The position numbers and the translations under genes are program-made. 6,417 nucleotides of DNA from positions 280,498-286,914 of the forward strand of contig CP070743.1 in assembly GCA_020348185.1 (NCBI GenBank). Reading direction: 5' to 3'. Each line of letters starts with the position of its first letter. Position 1 is the first letter of the stretch. Positions 6,161 through 6,417 of the stretch are shown in pieces. The notes below the pieces were generated by a model. It worked only from the letters and a program-made list of their open reading frames with translations. It was not told where the DNA came from and did no database searches. Source of the DNA: Nitrospirota bacterium. GTDB lineage: Bacteria > Nitrospirota > Nitrospiria > Nitrospirales > UBA8639.

Positions 6161-6308
6161 CTAAGGAGTTCAAAGTCTAAGGTTAAAGAGTCGAAAAGGT
6201 ATAAAAGTCAAAAAGGTCACATGACCATGCGTTTTCAATGTTTTCCAGAAACTAGGACTCTTTGACCTCTTTGACCTCTTCGACTTCTTTGAACTCTTAG
6301 ACCTCTAT
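6161..6308. repeat. Inverted pair of degenerate 9-bp tandem repeats (long imperfect hairpin)
   Basis: The right arm (6255-6308) is exactly six consecutive 9-bp units: GGACTCTTT, GACCTCTTT, GACCTCTTC, GACTTCTTT, GAACTCTTA, GACCTCTAT. The left arm (about 6161-6218) carries the complement in a more eroded form, with AAGGAGTTC, AAAGAGTCG, AAAAGGTAT and AAAAAGGTC plus shorter units. The 43 bases at 6176-6218 can pair with 6255-6301 with few mismatches and small bulges. The 36-bp spacer includes GGTCACATGACC (6215-6226), itself an inverted repeat. It fills most of the gap between the upstream gene and the VWA promoter. It may be an intergenic palindromic repeat, a decayed small non-autonomous element, or a transcript-end or mRNA-stabilising structure. 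It has no T-run of a classical terminator. Confidence 0.8.
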
Positions 6309-6326
6309 GCCACTCCTCTGAGTAGC
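6309..6326 (-). terminator. Small hairpin just after the upstream gene
   Basis: One base after the TAA of the right-edge gene the minus strand forms GCTACTC-AGAG-GAGTGGC, a 7-bp stem with one G-T pair and a 4-base loop. No T-tract follows, so an intrinsic terminator is doubtful. Together with the adjoining 9-bp repeat hairpin it may mark the transcript end of the upstream gene. Confidence 0.3.
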
Positions 6327-6327
6327 C

Positions 6328-6417
6328 TTATTTCATGAGTGTTTCTTTGAATTGTTCGGGTGAAACACCTTTGAGCAGAACTCGTTTCTGACGTGCCCCA
6401 TGTCCCGAACAAATCAC
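6328..6417 (-). CDS. C-terminal end of an unidentified upstream gene (partial)
   Basis: From the right edge the minus strand stays open for 29 codons and ends in TAA. It begins VICSGHGARQKRVLL and closes with GVSPEQFKETLMK. The mix of residues and the helical, charged ending look like a real protein C-terminus on the same strand as all other genes. I do not recognise the family. A second minus frame is also open here but reads less like a protein (GTWGTSETSSAQRCFTRT) and ends later, inside the repeat region. The fragment is too short for a firm call. Confidence 0.45.
   Translation of the reverse strand: MICSGHGARQKRVLLKGVSPEQFKETLMK

Noticed and set aside
6161..6308. 9-bp repeats as a CRISPR array or as coding sequence
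   Set aside because: The units abut without spacers and are far too short for CRISPR. The one open minus frame gives only low-complexity Lys/Ser/Arg sequence with no convincing start.

Overview
The window is a compact bacterial segment in which every supported gene lies on the minus strand. Transcription runs from high to low coordinates: the end of an unidentified gene, a regulatory and repeat-rich gap of 230 bases, a giant VWA-domain protein, a small unknown protein, malate dehydrogenase, a NuoF-like flavoprotein, and the start of a [2Fe-2S] ferredoxin cut by the left edge. Base composition looks close to half G+C by eye. An LDH-type malate dehydrogenase next to a stand-alone NuoF-like subunit, a ferredoxin and a NorD/CbbO-like VWA protein would suit a chemolithoautotroph such as a Nitrospirota (Nitrospira-like) bacterium. 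That is inference: the window holds no rRNA or other taxonomic marker.

Right edge (6098-6417). The last 29 codons of an upstream gene end at 6328 and are followed directly by a small hairpin. Next comes a striking element (6161-6308): two arms built of degenerate 9-bp repeats (AAAGAGGTC on one side, GACCTCTTT on the other) facing each other across a 36-bp spacer. Beyond it is an excellent sigma70-type promoter (TTTACA, 17 bp, TATAAT), overlapped by a GGGTT/AACCC inverted repeat. A possible six-codon leader ORF ends exactly on the start codon of the VWA gene.

Middle (2570-6097). The 1032-residue VWA protein combines about seven N-terminal helical repeats, a central HEAGH motif with a later EDARVD segment that looks like a zincin core, an acidic and polar linker, and a C-terminal VWA domain with a complete MIDAS. 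The C-terminus resembles NorD/CbbO proteins, which work with MoxR-type AAA+ ATPases to activate or remodel enzymes. No such ATPase is visible here. Thirteen bases after its last sense codon's stop region, and in the same reading frame, begins an unrecognised 138-residue charged protein.

Left part (1-2534). The malate dehydrogenase gene follows closely and probably belongs to the VWA transcript. The NuoF-like gene is separated by 139 bases that contain a second promoter candidate, so NuoF-like and ferredoxin may form their own transcript. Together the genes suggest central carbon metabolism (oxaloacetate/malate) and NADH-ferredoxin electron transfer, with a large chaperone-like protein of unknown client encoded upstream.
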